From the NCBI GenBank assembly GCA_036936605.1, contig JAUPFV010000004.1, positions 184,158,807 to 184,222,806 on the forward strand: 64,000 nt of DNA, in the 5' to 3' direction. Of this stretch, positions 1 through 11,135 are shown one piece after another. The first letter of the stretch is position 1, and each line of letters starts with the position of its first letter. The stretch is from Limnanthes douglasii subsp. nivea. Taxonomy: Eukaryota; Streptophyta; Magnoliopsida; Brassicales; Limnanthaceae. The notes below the pieces were generated by a model. That model saw only the letters and a program-made list of their open reading frames with translations, ran no database searches and had not been told where the DNA came from. Made by a program: the position numbers and the translations under genes.

Positions 1-672
1 CACCAACAAGATAAGAGTAAAACTTAAGAAGTTTTTTCAGAATCAAAGATAGTCTAACCATTAGAATTCTGAGTACATAGTTTTTATAGGAGAAAGAACT
101 AGCCTTGAACACAATTAAGGCTGTTCTTGGAAACATAATGCATGCCTCTAAAACAATTAAGGCTTTTCTTGGAAACAAAATGCTTTAATATTGAAAATAC
201 AAAGTATTAATGATATAAGCTGGAAATGAGACTCTTCCCTCCTCCAAGGACGTGGCTTTTGGTGTAGATGGGCCTTGGGCTTTTATTTCAAGAAATGGGC
301 AATGGTGAAGTGAAACAATTGCCTCATTAAAAACCTTGTCAAGAAAACCCATTGGGACAAAACTTGAACAAGGGAAAAAGAGTACGATCGAGACACTTTC
401 TCATTTGTTGAAATCAATTAGCTTGAATCAAGCCTAAAGTGGTTTGATAAGCTTTTCCACCATACTTGTTGTTTCGATCACGTGGATTCTCTAGTTGATT
501 AAGCAATCCTCCAACAGCTTTGTTAAATTGTTTTGCTCTTGATCGAGTTGTTAGACCAGCCTGTAAAATAAGAATATCTTCAACTTCAAGCTTATCTTCT
601 TTTTCAAGTTGTTCATCTGGTTCTTGCACATTTCCATGTTCTAAGCTCCTTGTGTCATCTAGGATCACATCA
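1..672 (-). mobile_element. CRM-like LTR, cut by window edge
   Basis: This stretch is nearly identical to 10466-11135 and 16077-16748, the two LTRs of the complete CRM-like element. It ends at the same terminal bases (ggatcacatca on +), so 672 is the true 5' edge of a minus-strand LTR. The polypurine tract that should precede a 3' LTR is absent at 673 onward, so this is either a 5' LTR whose body lies to the left of the window or a solo LTR. An open frame at 414-670 reads the pol C-terminal tail ([15 protein letters not shown]), which is part of the LTR itself and not a separate gene. Unlike the copy at 10973, the tail here continues past KAV without a stop. Confidence 0.88.
81..88 (-). promoter_or_regulatory. 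LTR TATA box
   Basis: On the minus strand this reads TATAAAAA, at the same place in all three CRM-like LTR copies (also 10545-10552 and 16157-16164). It is the likely Pol II promoter core of the LTR. A G-box CACGTG lies about 400 bp upstream of it in each LTR (479-484, 10942-10947, 16555-16560). Confidence 0.5.
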
Positions 673-1808
673 CTTATAGTGAGGACATCATCACTACCTC
701 GTGGTCTCTTTTTAGATGAAACCACGTGTTACCAATGTATTGGGAAGCGTTTAGGGTTCACAACAGACCAGGATAGGTGTGGGTATTGTTAAAACAGTAA
801 ACCATCTCGTTTTTATTTTATTAAAACCAGTCGGGTTCGAGTACGTGTTCAGATAAACTATTTTGTCTTCTATGACCAAATCTGTCGGGTTCGGATACCC
901 ACCCAGAAATACTCATTGACCATTTATTTATCTATAGAACATTTTTTCAGAATTAACTATCCAATGAAAAATTAGAAAAATAAAAAATAATATATTAAAA
1001 TGATAACAATATACCGAGTATAGACTCCTAAATTTAACAACAAATCTAAAAATTTAGTAAAAAGTTATAAAACATACTTAATAGTTACAATTCATATGTA
1101 TTTAAAATTTTAATATATTATATTTATTTTGTAGAATATATAAATTTATTCAAAAAATTGTAACTTTTTTAAATTTCATTCGATGTAAATAATATATTTA
1201 TTAAATATAAGCAAATTTTAAATAATTTTAAATATAACCAAATATAAATAATGATAAAAATATCGAAAGCAAAATAATAAATACATAATTTTTTTTAAAA
1301 AAAATTGAATTATATTATAATATAATTTAAGAATTCATGAATAATATATATCATGTATTAATTTTTTAATACGAGAATAACTAACGGATATCATGTCGAT
1401 CATGTTCAGATTTTCACGTGAGAATTTTTTTAAAATTCATAAGTGATCCCAAACCCAGGATCATAAATTTTCAAACCCACAACCCATCAGCTAGAAAGTT
1501 TTAGAAACCGTATCTCATCCTATCGGATCAGCTCGGAGTGGGTACGTGCTAGTTTAGAAAAAATTGATATCCCTAAAAACGTTGCACAAATAGTCTTTCA
1601 ACTTTATATCCATTTTTACCTTTCATATTTAACATAATTATAATATTATTTTTATCTTTTTTATTATATTCTTTAATTGTTTATTCTTTAAGAAAGAAAG
1701 TATCGCAAATTTGCAATAGGCTACTTTGGGTATTGATAAGGTCGCCATTATCAGAGTATATGCTATTGGGAAAGATGTGATTGTATGGTAACAAACCGAG
1801 CAACATAG
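673..1808. other. Gene-free AT-rich stretch, possible decayed hAT derivative
   Basis: No convincing coding region. About 673-770 is the flank of the LTR at 1-672. Around 820-910 and 1380-1560 there are inverted, GC-richer blocks with gggttcgg / aaaccca motifs on either side of a very AT-rich core. This is the look of small non-autonomous hAT elements, but I could not find matching terminal repeats or a target duplication. The rest has nothing I can name. Confidence 0.3.
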
Positions 1809-2479
1809 ATGTACAGAGCCGACTGAACGAACTCTAGACAAGGGGTTCCCGCACCATACCGAGGCGATTCACGAAGAGCACACACATATCACCACTGACG
1901 ACTAAACCGAGTCCCGACAAGACCATGAGATGCAGAGGCCAACTCACAAAGTGCAACCGAACAAAGGTCATATGGAAAGGTTGGCGTAATCCGATCAAGG
2001 TTTTCCTGTGTGATGCCTTGAACAAGCAGAAGTCATACGAGAAAACTAGCGTAACCCGATCAAGGTCCGCCCAAGCGGTTAAATGAACACGTAAATAAGG
2101 GCACATTTAAGTAATAAATTGGTCTAGCTGAGGCCACATCAAAATATCAACGTAGCCAGGTCCAGATTCACCAAAGAAGTACTACCAACTACTGATGCCC
2201 CTGAAGCACAATCATGATCAACACAAAATAAAGAGCTTTAAATGGAGTCAAGAGTTATTAAAGAAAACATATGACTGAGGAACCAACGTAACTGACCGCG
2301 ACTGATGTAATGGCCATAAATATAAGTCGATGATCTTAATTAGGGGAATTGTGTATTTAGTGGCTGAGAGAAATAACACAATGTATTGTATAAATAGGAT
2401 TGTGAGTGTAAATCCTTATATTTTCTTCTTGGATAAAGAATTACTACTTGGTATATATTTGTAAGATTTTCCTCAAACA
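1809..2479 (+). mobile_element. Probable 5' LTR of Tat-type gypsy element
   Basis: The right edge is supported: a CA end at 2478-2479 is followed within a few bases by a primer-binding-like sequence, and a TATA box sits at 2389-2397 (TATAAATAG), about 90 bp before that edge. The left edge is a guess at the first TG after the change in base composition. Inside, a block near 1967-2010 is repeated imperfectly at about 2027-2075 (both contain ccgatcaaggt), like U3 subrepeats. No second LTR of this element is in the window. Confidence 0.45.
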
Positions 2480-2482
2480 AAT

Positions 2483-2500
2483 TTGATGCCGTCTGTGGAA
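2483..2500 (+). other. Primer-binding site
   Basis: TTGATGCCGTCTGTGGAA closely matches the TTGGCGCCGTCTGTGGGAA-type site that follows the 5' LTR in many plant Tat-type gypsy elements. It starts three bases after the presumed LTR end. Confidence 0.55.
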
Positions 2501-2689
2501 ATTGTAAAAAACAACCAAACACACACCGGCTTTGAACCAATGGTGGTAACAAGATTTAGGATCAAAATGGAAACCTCTGAGATAAAATACTGTATTAGCA
2601 AACCAAACGCCAGCACGTATAAAATCGTCGGGCAGACTCAGATCCCCCCGACGTAACTCCTCAAGAAAACCAGAATGCGAATATCGTTG

Positions 2690-3840
2690 AAGCACAAGTT
2701 AAGGTTGGTCAGCACAAAGCTGCGATCGACCTCGAAGTCACTCCGTTTGTGGCGGTCGGTACAATAGAGTATGTGAAGCCTATTGTTGAGGCCAGTAACG
2801 CCGCAACTGCTTATGTGGTTCATCAGTTGAACATCAGATCTGAAATAGGCAACAAGCACAACAAAAAGCCATTCATGACCAGGAAGCCAAGGAATGGGCG
2901 GCCAAAGAAACCTTGGCAGAGATGAACGATAGCCCTTCCACACATTAACAACTAAGGTGCGAGGAGGTAGACGAGAGGGGCAACAGTCAGGAGTAGAGCT
3001 CAGTCGAGCACAACGAGAAGACAAATCTTCCAAGAGCAACAAACATGGCAAAGGGGAGGGTGAAGTAGCGGCAAAAAACGGTCCAAAAAATGGAAACTGC
3101 ACTATGAGAGCAAACAAGTCGAGCCTAAAATGGGCAAGGAAATTGAGATCCGACAGTGCGATCAAGTGCGCCTAAAAATGGCCGCCTATGTGATCAATGA
3201 ATCTTCATTCGTGGAAAATATCCTCGATGCCAAGCTCCCCAAAAAGTTAGATTCATTTCACATGGAAGCCTACGGTGGCACGAAAGATCCAAAAAGAAAT
3301 TTGGAGCAGTTCAGGAATAGGATGATGACCTTCAATCCAGATGACGCCATGCTATGCTAGGCCTTCGCTATGACCCTTAAAGTTAACGTAATGGATTAGT
3401 TTAGTGGTTTAAAAAAAGTTCCAGACATGATTTTGCAGGCTTATTGGGCACTTTTAGAGACAAATTGGTTGGCAACAAGGAGTCTCGGCGTGAAAGTGAT
3501 TCAAGACATTGACCTTTATCAAAGAACGGGCGAGACATTAAAATGCTATATCAAGCGTTTTATCTATGCCTTGAATGCTTTTCCAGATCTAGAGGAATCG
3601 ATGGTCGTCGCTTCACTTAAGAGAGGATTCAACCGGAAGGGTCATTTATACGTAGACTTAGTCCATTTTCCAGCTGAAAAGATGGGAGACCTCCTAGCTC
3701 GAGCACATCAATTCATCAGGGTTGATATTGCCACGAAAGGGACTCCCCAAAGCGAGTCGCACCAGACTAAAAAAGGGATCGTACGATAAAATGAGACTAG
3801 AATAAAGGCCTCGAGACGACGGGGTGCGGGGCGCAAGTAG
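2690..3840 (+). pseudogene. Tat-type gypsy gag remnant
   Basis: Retrotransposon capsid (gag) remnant in several frames. 3180-3357 carries a conserved start of the retrotransposon gag domain (SFHMEAYGGTKDPKRNLEQF), ending in a TAG. 3427-3789 continues with the core (LYQRTGETLKCYIKRF, LKRGFNRKG), which fits the family pattern of helices ahead of a zinc knuckle. Upstream at 2700-2930 a gag N-terminal region is readable in another frame. The zinc-knuckle region near 3980-4040 is degraded (CSYHNVHSHLRDEC at 3993-4036). Non-functional: at least three stops or shifts. Confidence 0.8.
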
Positions 3841-4199
3841 CCACCAACTAGCAACCTATGAGAATCCAACGCGACGTTTTACTCCATTAACCAATTTTAT
3901 TTTAGTCATGTATGACAAGAACAAGATCAAGATACGATATCTCCTCTCTCGTATTATGAGCGCCCCTAGCCATAAGTGTTCGAACATGAATATTTGTTCT
4001 TATCACAATGTCCATAGCCATCTGAGGGATGAGTGCTAGTAGTTGAAGGAGGACATTAAGGAAAATGATAAAAAAGAGACTCACGTGGAAAATGATGAGC
4101 CCTATTGGGAGGACATTAAGGTTGACCAAGGAAAGCAACAATGGTTGGTTACATCATACGAATACGTAACAAATTAAATTATGTCTTTAGAAGTTCTTT

Positions 4200-4960
4200 G
4201 ATAAGTTTATGACTGAAAAACTTGGATATTTTTGCATTAAATTCTAGTGATGTGTGAGGGGTAAGCCCTTTGGTAATTTGCCACAAGCTAGCAATAAATA
4301 GCTACGTAAACCTGTTAGACAAAAACGACGATCATTCTCAATAAAAAAGCAAGAAGCCATTATGAATGAATTAGATAAGTTATTTCGGTTTGGGCACATA
4401 TGCCGCGCCCGGTATCCGGTTTGGATAGAAAACCTTATATTGGTAAAAAAAGAGGAGGGCAGTGGCGTGTGTGCGTTGCCTTCACCGACTTAAATCAAGC
4501 ATGCCCTAAAGATGTCTTCTCATTGCCCTGTATCAATCAATTGGTGGACTCAGCTTTGGGTTGTAAGTATTTATCGATCATCGATGCATACTCAAGCTAT
4601 CACCAGATTTGTTTGCATCCAAAGGATGAGGAGCATACAACATTCAAGACTGAGTGGGGGCTAGACTGTTATACCATTATGCCTTTTGGGTTAAAAAACA
4701 GAGGGTCTACATATCAACGTATCCTCGTCAACCACATATTCGAAGACCAATTAGGGCACTACATGTAAGAGTTTATCAACGATATGATCCTCAAAACCAA
4801 CACGGGCGAGCAACAATTGGAAGTACTGAATAATATTTTTGATGTCTTATGTAAGTTTATTCTCAAGCTGAATCTGGTCAAACGCTCATTCAGGGTTCGT
4901 AGCGGCAAATTCTTAGGTTATGTCATCAGCAAAAGGAGGATTGAAGCAAACACTGTTTAG
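4200..4960 (+). pseudogene. Tat-type gypsy reverse transcriptase remnant
   Basis: The N-terminal lead-in (LDIFALNSSDV) starts near 4210 and the palm follows at 4400-4768 with WRVCVAFTDLNQACPKD, IIDAYSSYHQICL and MPFGLKNRGSTYQR, all diagnostic of plant gypsy RT. A stop follows QLGHYM at 4766. The catalytic YxDD box is changed to FIND (4771-4782), so the enzyme could not work. The protease expected between gag and RT is missing, so there is a deletion between about 4140 and 4200. Confidence 0.85.
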
Positions 4961-5595
4961 CTAAGGTCACCAATCCAGGTAGAGCCCTTAAAGAGGTTCA
5001 TTGCCTAACGGGGTGCCTTGTATCGCTGTCCCACTTCATTTCGAGGAATCAGATAAGAGGTACTTTGGGGTGCGAAGAAGTTATCATGAAACGAGGATTA
5101 TAATATGGCTTTCGTAACACTTCAAAATTATCTCACGTTGCCAAAAATCCTATCTGCTCTTACGGCAGGTGAACCACTATTCCTCTATCTATATGTTTTT
5201 TTTTTGAGTCCGTATTGTGCTCGTTCGAGAATCGGACATCATCCAGCAACCAATATATTACACGAGTAAGACTTTGGTAGACGCAGGGACTCGTTGTCTC
5301 AATCAAGAGAAGCTCACATTTAGACTTGTGATTGATGCTCGCAAGATGCCCCTTCTTTCATGGCCACACCATTATCGTACGAACCACCTTTCCCCAAAGG
5401 TATGTATTGCAGAAGCCTGATATCTCCAACCGCCTAACCAAATGGTCCATCGAGCTAGGGGATTACGACATCAAATTTGAGCCACATATCGCGATTAAAG
5501 GACAAAGCATCACCGATTTCATCACAAAATTCTCTATACCCCACAGTGAACTTAGCCTCACCAATCCCTCACCCAAAAACTCTGACCTGAAATAA
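4961..5595 (+). pseudogene. Gypsy RNase H remnant
   Basis: This continues from the RT. The connection and RNase H region is readable in two frames: the first around 5217-5340 (YYTSKTLVDAGTRCLNQEKL), then after a shift 5332-5594 (ISNRLTKWSIELGDYDIKFE, then IAIKGQSITDFITKFS). These are the usual end of the gypsy RNase H domain. Stops near 4957, 5006 and 5056 and the frame change show it is dead. Confidence 0.8.
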
Positions 5596-6054
5596 CTGCT
5601 TGAAACAGACGGAGCATCAAGTGCTTCAGGTGGCAGAGTCGGTATAGTAATGAAACTACCTACATGGGAGGAAATCCAAAAAACCATCCGTTTTAACTTC
5701 CCGTTGACAAACAATACGACAAATTATAAGGCCGTCATCAGAGGTATAAAGCTAGCTCATATACGTGGAGCAAAAGTGCTTAGAATCTAATCTGATTCAT
5801 CGTTGGTCATCAACCAAGCTAAGGACACCTACGACGCCAAAAAAGAAGGAATTTGTAGTTACCTGACTTCTTTGAAAAAATATGAGTCAAAATTCCATAC
5901 ATTAATTTATGAACAGGTTCCTTGCCTCGATAACTCCGCATTTGATTCCTTGGTTAAAGCAGCAGCCTCAAGAGAGCATCCACTGGTGATACTACAACAC
6001 CATCCAACTACAGAAACACCTATGCTCATAGAACACTTTGATGGGATATAAGAA
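5596..6054 (+). pseudogene. Second (archaeal-type) RNase H remnant, Tat lineage
   Basis: After the gypsy RNase H there is a second RNase H-like domain: a TDGASS opening, a degraded NNEAEYEAL-type box (TNNTTNYKAVIRGIKLAH), then after a stop near 5788 SDSSLVINQAKDTYDAKKEG, ending at 6051. This additional RNase H is the hallmark of Tat-type (Ogre/Retand-like) plant gypsy elements and places the 1809-6055 element in that lineage. The element stops here; no integrase of matching orientation follows. Confidence 0.78.
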
Positions 6055-6055
6055 C

Positions 6056-6475
6056 GTCATCGCAATGTGTTGGTGAGGTTGAGCTCATGGTTAAAGTTGG
6101 CCACATAGCTACTAAACAGAAGGTTAAGACACTATTTATGATTTCCGACACCTCAAGCTCTTACCACACCATTATTGGACAACCATGGCTGCATTATATG
6201 GAGGATATTCCTTGTATTATCATGTATTGCATGAAGTATCCAATCAGAAACTTGGTCGGCATCATAATGGGGAGCCAACAGACCGCCATAGCCTGTTATA
6301 CAGTGGTTATCGACCTTACCAAACTGTTCAAGAGGTGCCTTCCGATGTTGATGAAATTGTTGTTGTAGAGAACATAAAAAAAAATGAAGCAAGTTTCGAA
6401 GAGAGAGGAACTCAACAAGGAGAGACTGTTGTAGACAATGATCGAGGTGCTGATAACTTTGATCTTGAATAACTT
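6056..6475 (+). pseudogene. Displaced Tat-type protease fragment
   Basis: 6087-6300 reads VKTLFMISDTSSSYHTIIGQ followed by PWLHYMEDIPCIIMYCMKYP, the end of the aspartic-protease region of Tat-type polyproteins (usual form FxxxDxPSSYNxIxGRPWL). After a frame change the acidic linker continues to ADNFDLE at about 6470. In an intact element this lies before the RT, but here it follows the second RNase H. It must come from another copy or a rearrangement. Its right edge abuts the minus-strand integrase remnant that begins near 6550. Confidence 0.7.
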
Positions 6476-6549
6476 CATAAACTTCAATCAATCTTAAGAT
6501 CTCGTCAGAGACGAAGATCCTTTCGTTCAAGAACTTCAGGACCAACTAT

Positions 6550-7010
6550 AAGATTTTGGTAAATAGTCCATTGCCACAATAATAATTTGTCGTCCTCCAG
6601 AATCCATTGGAAATGGTCCCAGCAAGTCTATTCCCTATCTGTCAAATGGAACGGCTTCGTTAATGGACATGAGTGGAATTACTGGTTTGAATAGAGTTGG
6701 AAAACGGTTGACAAGTATCACAGCTTCGAACTAGATTCTTAGCGTCGTTCATAATCGAAGGCCAATAATACCCTGCTAACAAAACCCGACGAGTCAATGC
6801 CTTGAACCCACAATGTGCTGAACCCTCTCCATCATGTAACTATGATAGAACTTTATGTGAATCCTGTTTGCTCAAACATCACAATAATGGCCTCTAAACG
6901 TTTTGGCTAATTTCATATTCTCAAGTAGCGTTCCTCTTAACAAGAAATTCAGAATGTCGGTTCTCGTATCACCTTGAATAGTATCTGGAGTGACAAATAC
7001 CTATTCAATG
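6550..7010 (-). pseudogene. Integrase N-terminal remnant, truncated
   Basis: Matches at protein and DNA level the integrase segment at 62230-62560: zinc-binding region, then the start of the catalytic core (sequence corresponding to AIDYFSKWIEAAP appears in degraded form near 6550-6580). The rest of the core and the C-terminal domain are missing because the element is broken at about 6550, where a plus-strand protease piece begins. Confidence 0.75.
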
Positions 7011-7069
7011 TGTTCACATGGCTTTGAACAAGTTAAAATCGAAGGACTCTCATGTAATATAATTCAAGG

Positions 7070-7440
7070 ATATTCTTCTGTGTAAGATACCATTTCTAAA
7101 GAATCAACAACTGTATTATTTCCTCGGCTGATATGCTCTACAGTAACATGATCAAACAAAAGAGTCAAATTCCGAAGCTCTCAAAGATATAAAATGAAAT
7201 GGTCATTTTTGGCTTCAGAAATTCTAGCTACTTAACTTGCTAATAACTGGAAGTCTGTTTCTAAACCAAATGAAGCTGCTTTACAAATGTTCGCAAGCCT
7301 AAAACCAACTAATGCAGCTTCATACTCAACTTTATTATTCGATGCATGAAACCCAAACTTAATAGATTGAAATATTATTTCTCCAGATGGAGCAATCAAT
7401 TTAACTCCAGTATTTTATCCTAAAATCCTGAAAACCCCCA
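7070..7440 (-). pseudogene. Second RNase H remnant (Tat lineage)
   Basis: On the minus strand this reads a TGVKLIAPSGEIIFQS strand followed by FGFHASNNKVEYEAALVGFR, the second (archaeal-type) RNase H box NNxAEYEAL. LETDFQLLAS follows, then in-frame stops. Typical of Tat elements; dead. Confidence 0.78.
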
Positions 7441-7950
7441 TAAGTTTGAACTGTCCAGATTGAACTCATTGGCAAAACTTCTTTGCTAATCTCTTCGTGT
7501 GATCTGCTTGAATAAAATTCAACAAGAAAATCTGCTAAAGCTTGGGCCTTCATCGACGTTCCAGGTGTAAATGTGATATCGAAATCTCCCAACTCAACTG
7601 ACCACATGGCCATCCCCCCAGAAATATCTGGGCGCTGTAAAACATTTTTCAGGGGGAATGAAGTTCGAACCTCAATAATGTGAGCTTGAAAATAGGGGCA
7701 CATTTTTCTAGCAGCCACTACTAAACCCAGAGCCAATTTTTTGAGCTTCAAGTACCTTTTTTCTGATGCTACCAGACTCTTGCTGACGTAATACACCGAC
7801 TTCAAATTTCTCGAATCATCACTTATCAACGCAGCACTTACCGCAAAATCTGATATTGCAATATACAAAGAGAGTTGTTCTCCACTTCGAGGATTGGGCA
7901 ATATTTCTGGTGATGCCAATAAATCTTTAATGCTTGAAAACACTACTTCA
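7441..7950 (-). pseudogene. Gypsy RNase H remnant
   Basis: Open from 7943 to 7401. The strand order is DFAVSAALISDD, SVYYVSKSLVASEKRYLKLK, ARKMCPYFQAHIIEVRTSF and GGMAMWSVELGDFDITFTPG, a complete pattern for gypsy RNase H. This is one of the better-preserved parts of the element. It matches 60100-60488 of the second copy closely. Confidence 0.85.
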
Positions 7951-8089
7951 CATTCCGAGGTCCATTCAAATTCTTTTGGTCTTCGTAATACTTATAAGAA
8001 AGGAAAACATTTATCAGAAAATCTAGAATTGAATCTGTTAAGAGAAGCTAACCTTTTCCGATTAAAATTTGCACTTCTTTGATAGGTTA

Positions 8090-8665
8090 AGGAGATGTCA
8101 TCGATACCAAAAAATTTAGTTGTTCTGGATCAGCTCATATTCCCTTTTCACTAATAATATAACCCAAAAACTTTCCTGATCGAACTCCAAAGGTACACTT
8201 CTCAGGATTTAATTTTAGCCTAATTGCCCTTAAATTAAAAAAAAGTCTCCTCTAAGTCTTCCAAGTGTGCATCATTTGTTAAGCTCTTAACCACCATGTC
8301 ATCAATATACACCTTCATATTTCTTCCAATCTGAGAAGCAAAAGCTTTATTCATTAATATCTGATAGGTTGCTCCAGCATTCTGTAACCCAACAGGCATA
8401 ACCCTATAACAATGCAAACCTTGATCCGGGATGAAGGTAGTACTCTCAAGATCATTTGGATCCATCTGAATTTGATTATACCCTAAAAATGCATCCATAA
8501 AGGTCAAAATTTTATTTCCCAAAGCGGAATGAATCAATTGGTCTATTCGAGGAACGAGGAAGGGGCTTTAGAACAATCTCGATTCAGATTTGTGAGTCGA
8601 CGTACATTCTCCATTTCCCATTCTTCTTCTTAACCACCACTGGGTTTGCTGTCCATAAAAGATAT
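8090..8665 (-). pseudogene. Reverse transcriptase remnant with intact YIDD
   Basis: Palm domain: near 8640-8590 WTANPVVVKKKNGKWRMYVD, then after shifts 8537-8235 with LTFMDAFLGYNQIQM, TTFIPDQGLHCYRVMPVGLQ and the catalytic box KVYIDDMVVKS. The YxDD aspartates are present, but the frame is broken around 8540-8580 and again after 8235, and the fingers are damaged. Continues toward the connection region near 8100. Confidence 0.85.
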
Positions 8666-9179
8666 TGTGACGCCCATGTATGTCCGACCTTTGATAAACG
8701 ATCTACCTCACAAACAATTGCTTCTACTTTCTCAAAAGAAAATGCACGCCTTTTTTGTATAACAGATTTAACCTTCAGATTAATTGATAGGCTATGTCAT
8801 ATGACTTCGACTTGAACTCCTATCACGTTTTTTTTGTTTTCCGAGAAAAAACATCGAAATTGTGAGATAAAAATTGCGAAAAATGTTGTTATAACACAGG
8901 GGTTAGTAAGGTTCCATTTCGAAGTACTTTTCCATCAGGAAAAACATATTCCTCTGTATTTTCACTTACTGTTAAAAAACCCAAGGTTTCCCTCGAATCA
9001 TCAACCCCTTCGTCATGATCTGAGGTCAAACCCCTAGTTGTTATTCAACCATTTTATCACAACTACTTGACCCTCGAATTCGAAAAGTTGTGGCATACTC
9101 TCTACCAACCTTCTGATCACTTCAGACGAGCCACACTTGATATCCAATGACATACTCAAAGCACTGTTGGACTATTGAC

Positions 9180-9500
9180 ACAACTTCATACATCCTCTAC
9201 AACCAAGATCTTCCAAAAATGGCATTGTAGCTTGTAGGATAATCCACCACCATGAACAACATATGAACCTTCTTTCTCAAAGGTCCCTTTCCCAAACTTA
9301 CCTCTCCCTTGAATTCCCCAATTACTTGTGATGTTATTCCCGTAAAAGAAATGATAGTACACTCTGATTGGGAAATCCAAGGAGGATTGCGCATTTTGTC
9401 ATAAGTTGTCTTAAAAACAACATTCGCAAAACTCCCTGTATATATCAGCACACGTCGGATCTCGACACCAACTACCTCTACTCTAATAACCACTTAATCT
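9180..9500 (-). pseudogene. Aspartic protease remnant
   Basis: Reads EVVGVEIRRVLIYTGSFANV (expected active-site D-T/S-G is changed to YTG), then KMRNPPWISQSECTIISFTG and the conserved end DYPTSYNAIFGRSWL. In the second copy at 59090-59360 the first box reads LIDT followed by a stop. Non-functional. Confidence 0.78.
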
Positions 9501-10265
9501 TCATGAGGACCTGTAGTGCCTCTTAAATCATCTTCATCAAAAAGAATAAAGGCAATATATGTCTTACCATATATATGAGTAGACATCCCTCCCTATATCT
9601 GAGTAGTTAAGCTCAATACATGCCTTTTTCTAGAACTATCAGTATTGTCAGTCATAGTGTCTCCTCCGAAAATTGCCAAGGACTCAAAGTTCTCACAAAG
9701 ACTTCAAACATGGCGTTGTTTCACTGGCTCCTCTACTGCCATTAAAATAAACTGATCTGAATCTGCACCTAAATATTCCGATGTAACATCGAAATCATCA
9801 ACCTTTGAATCTAAAATCATCAATTTTTTTGCACGTGTAATTGGATTTGTTGTCTGTGAGGTCGATGCAAAATGGGACTTTGACATATTGATCCATCCTT
9901 TTACATAGTCCAACCGATTTTCATTTTAAATCAATGTGTGTAACTCATTTTTTAAGGTAATACAGTCTGCAATATCATGTCTGATGTCATTATGATACAA
10001 AACCTGTTATTCTGCTCTTCCCTTTGCCTATTTTTCGGGGCATGCTTCTTGAAATTTATATACCCCTTGGATATTTCATTGATATAGCAACATTTTCAGT
10101 TACATCGGCATAATACTCAGGCCTTATCCACTAACTGGGCCTCGGTCTATGAAACTGGTACCCTGATGCTTGATTTGAATATTTCCCCAGTTCTTGGAGG
10201 TAAATTGTTATTGATCATCTGACGTGCTGGTTGGGCTGAATTCGAAGATTGTCTTTGATTGTTTG
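9501..10265 (-). pseudogene. Gag C-terminal and linker remnant
   Basis: The 9913-9704 reading frame (KLMILDSKVDDFDVTSEYLG) matches 58735-58790 of the second copy almost word for word. Between 10265 and about 9930 the DNA aligns with 58270-58500 of that copy in broken frames. The segment begins at the CRM insertion point; the other half of gag is at 16749-17915. Confidence 0.75.
10261..10265. repeat. Target-site duplication, left (GTTTG)
   Basis: GTTTG directly before the TG terminus of the CRM-like element. The same five bases occur at 16749-16753 directly after its CA terminus. Five-base duplications are usual for gypsy integration. Confidence 0.9.
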
Positions 10266-11135
10266 TGATAAACTCCTCCTAGAATCGTCACTCTGAAATG
10301 GAATAGGGATAACTTTGCAACCAGGAACCCAAAAGGATTCAAGGATCAAAGGATGTGGATCGATAGGTCACACAAAGGTTGTGGAAAGGCCTTTGATATT
10401 CCAACTGATCTTCCTTTGGATATGACGCACCAAATGAAGAACAGGTTTTCTTGTGGATATTACACACCAACAAGAGAAGAGTAAAACTTAAGAAGTTTTT
10501 TCAGAATCAAAGATAGTCTAACCATTAGAATTTTGAGTACATAGTTTTTATAGGAGAAAGAACTAGCCTTGAACACAATTAAGGCTGTTCTTGGAAACAT
10601 AATGCATGCCTCTAAAACAATTAAGGCTTTTCTTGGAAACAAAATGCTTTAATATTGAAAATACAAAGTATTATGATATAAGCTGGAAATGAGACCCTTC
10701 CCTCCTCCAAGGACATGGCTTTTGGTATAGACGGGCCTTGGGCTTTTATTTCAACAAATGGGCAATAGTGAAGTGAAACAATTGCCTCATTAAAAACCTT
10801 GTCAAGAAAACCCACTGGGACAAAACTTGAACAAGGAAAAAAGAGTACAATCGAGACACTTTCTCATTTGTTGAAATCAATTAGCTTGAATCAAGACCAA
10901 AGTGGTTTAACAAGCTTTTCCACCATACTTGCTGTTTTGATCACGTGGATTCTCTAGTTGATTAAGCAATCCTCAAACAGCTTTGTTAAATTGTTTTGCT
11001 CTTGATCGAGTTGTCGGACCAGCCGGTAAAATAAGAATATGTTCAACTTCAAGATCCTTTTCTTTTTTAAGTTGTTCATCTGGTTCTTGCACATTTCCTT
11101 GTTCTAAGCTCCTTGTGTCATCTAGGATCACATCA
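10266..11135 (-). repeat. 3' LTR of CRM-like element
   Basis: 870 bp, TG...CA on +, matching 15878-16748. It includes the TATA box 10545-10552 and the last part of the pol frame (11135 down to 10973). In this copy the codon after KAV is TGA where the 5' LTR and the copy at 1-672 have GGA, so the polyprotein tail is shortened here by about 30 codons. Confidence 0.93.

Noticed and set aside
414..725. Apparent small protein starting MVSSKKRPRGSDD
   Set aside because: From residue 19 on it is the pol tail coded within the LTR. The first 18 residues come from the flank and only add an accidental start.
820..1560. A complete hAT element
   Set aside because: Inverted GC-richer blocks are present, but neither matched terminal repeats nor an 8-bp target duplication could be found, so only a weak note was kept.
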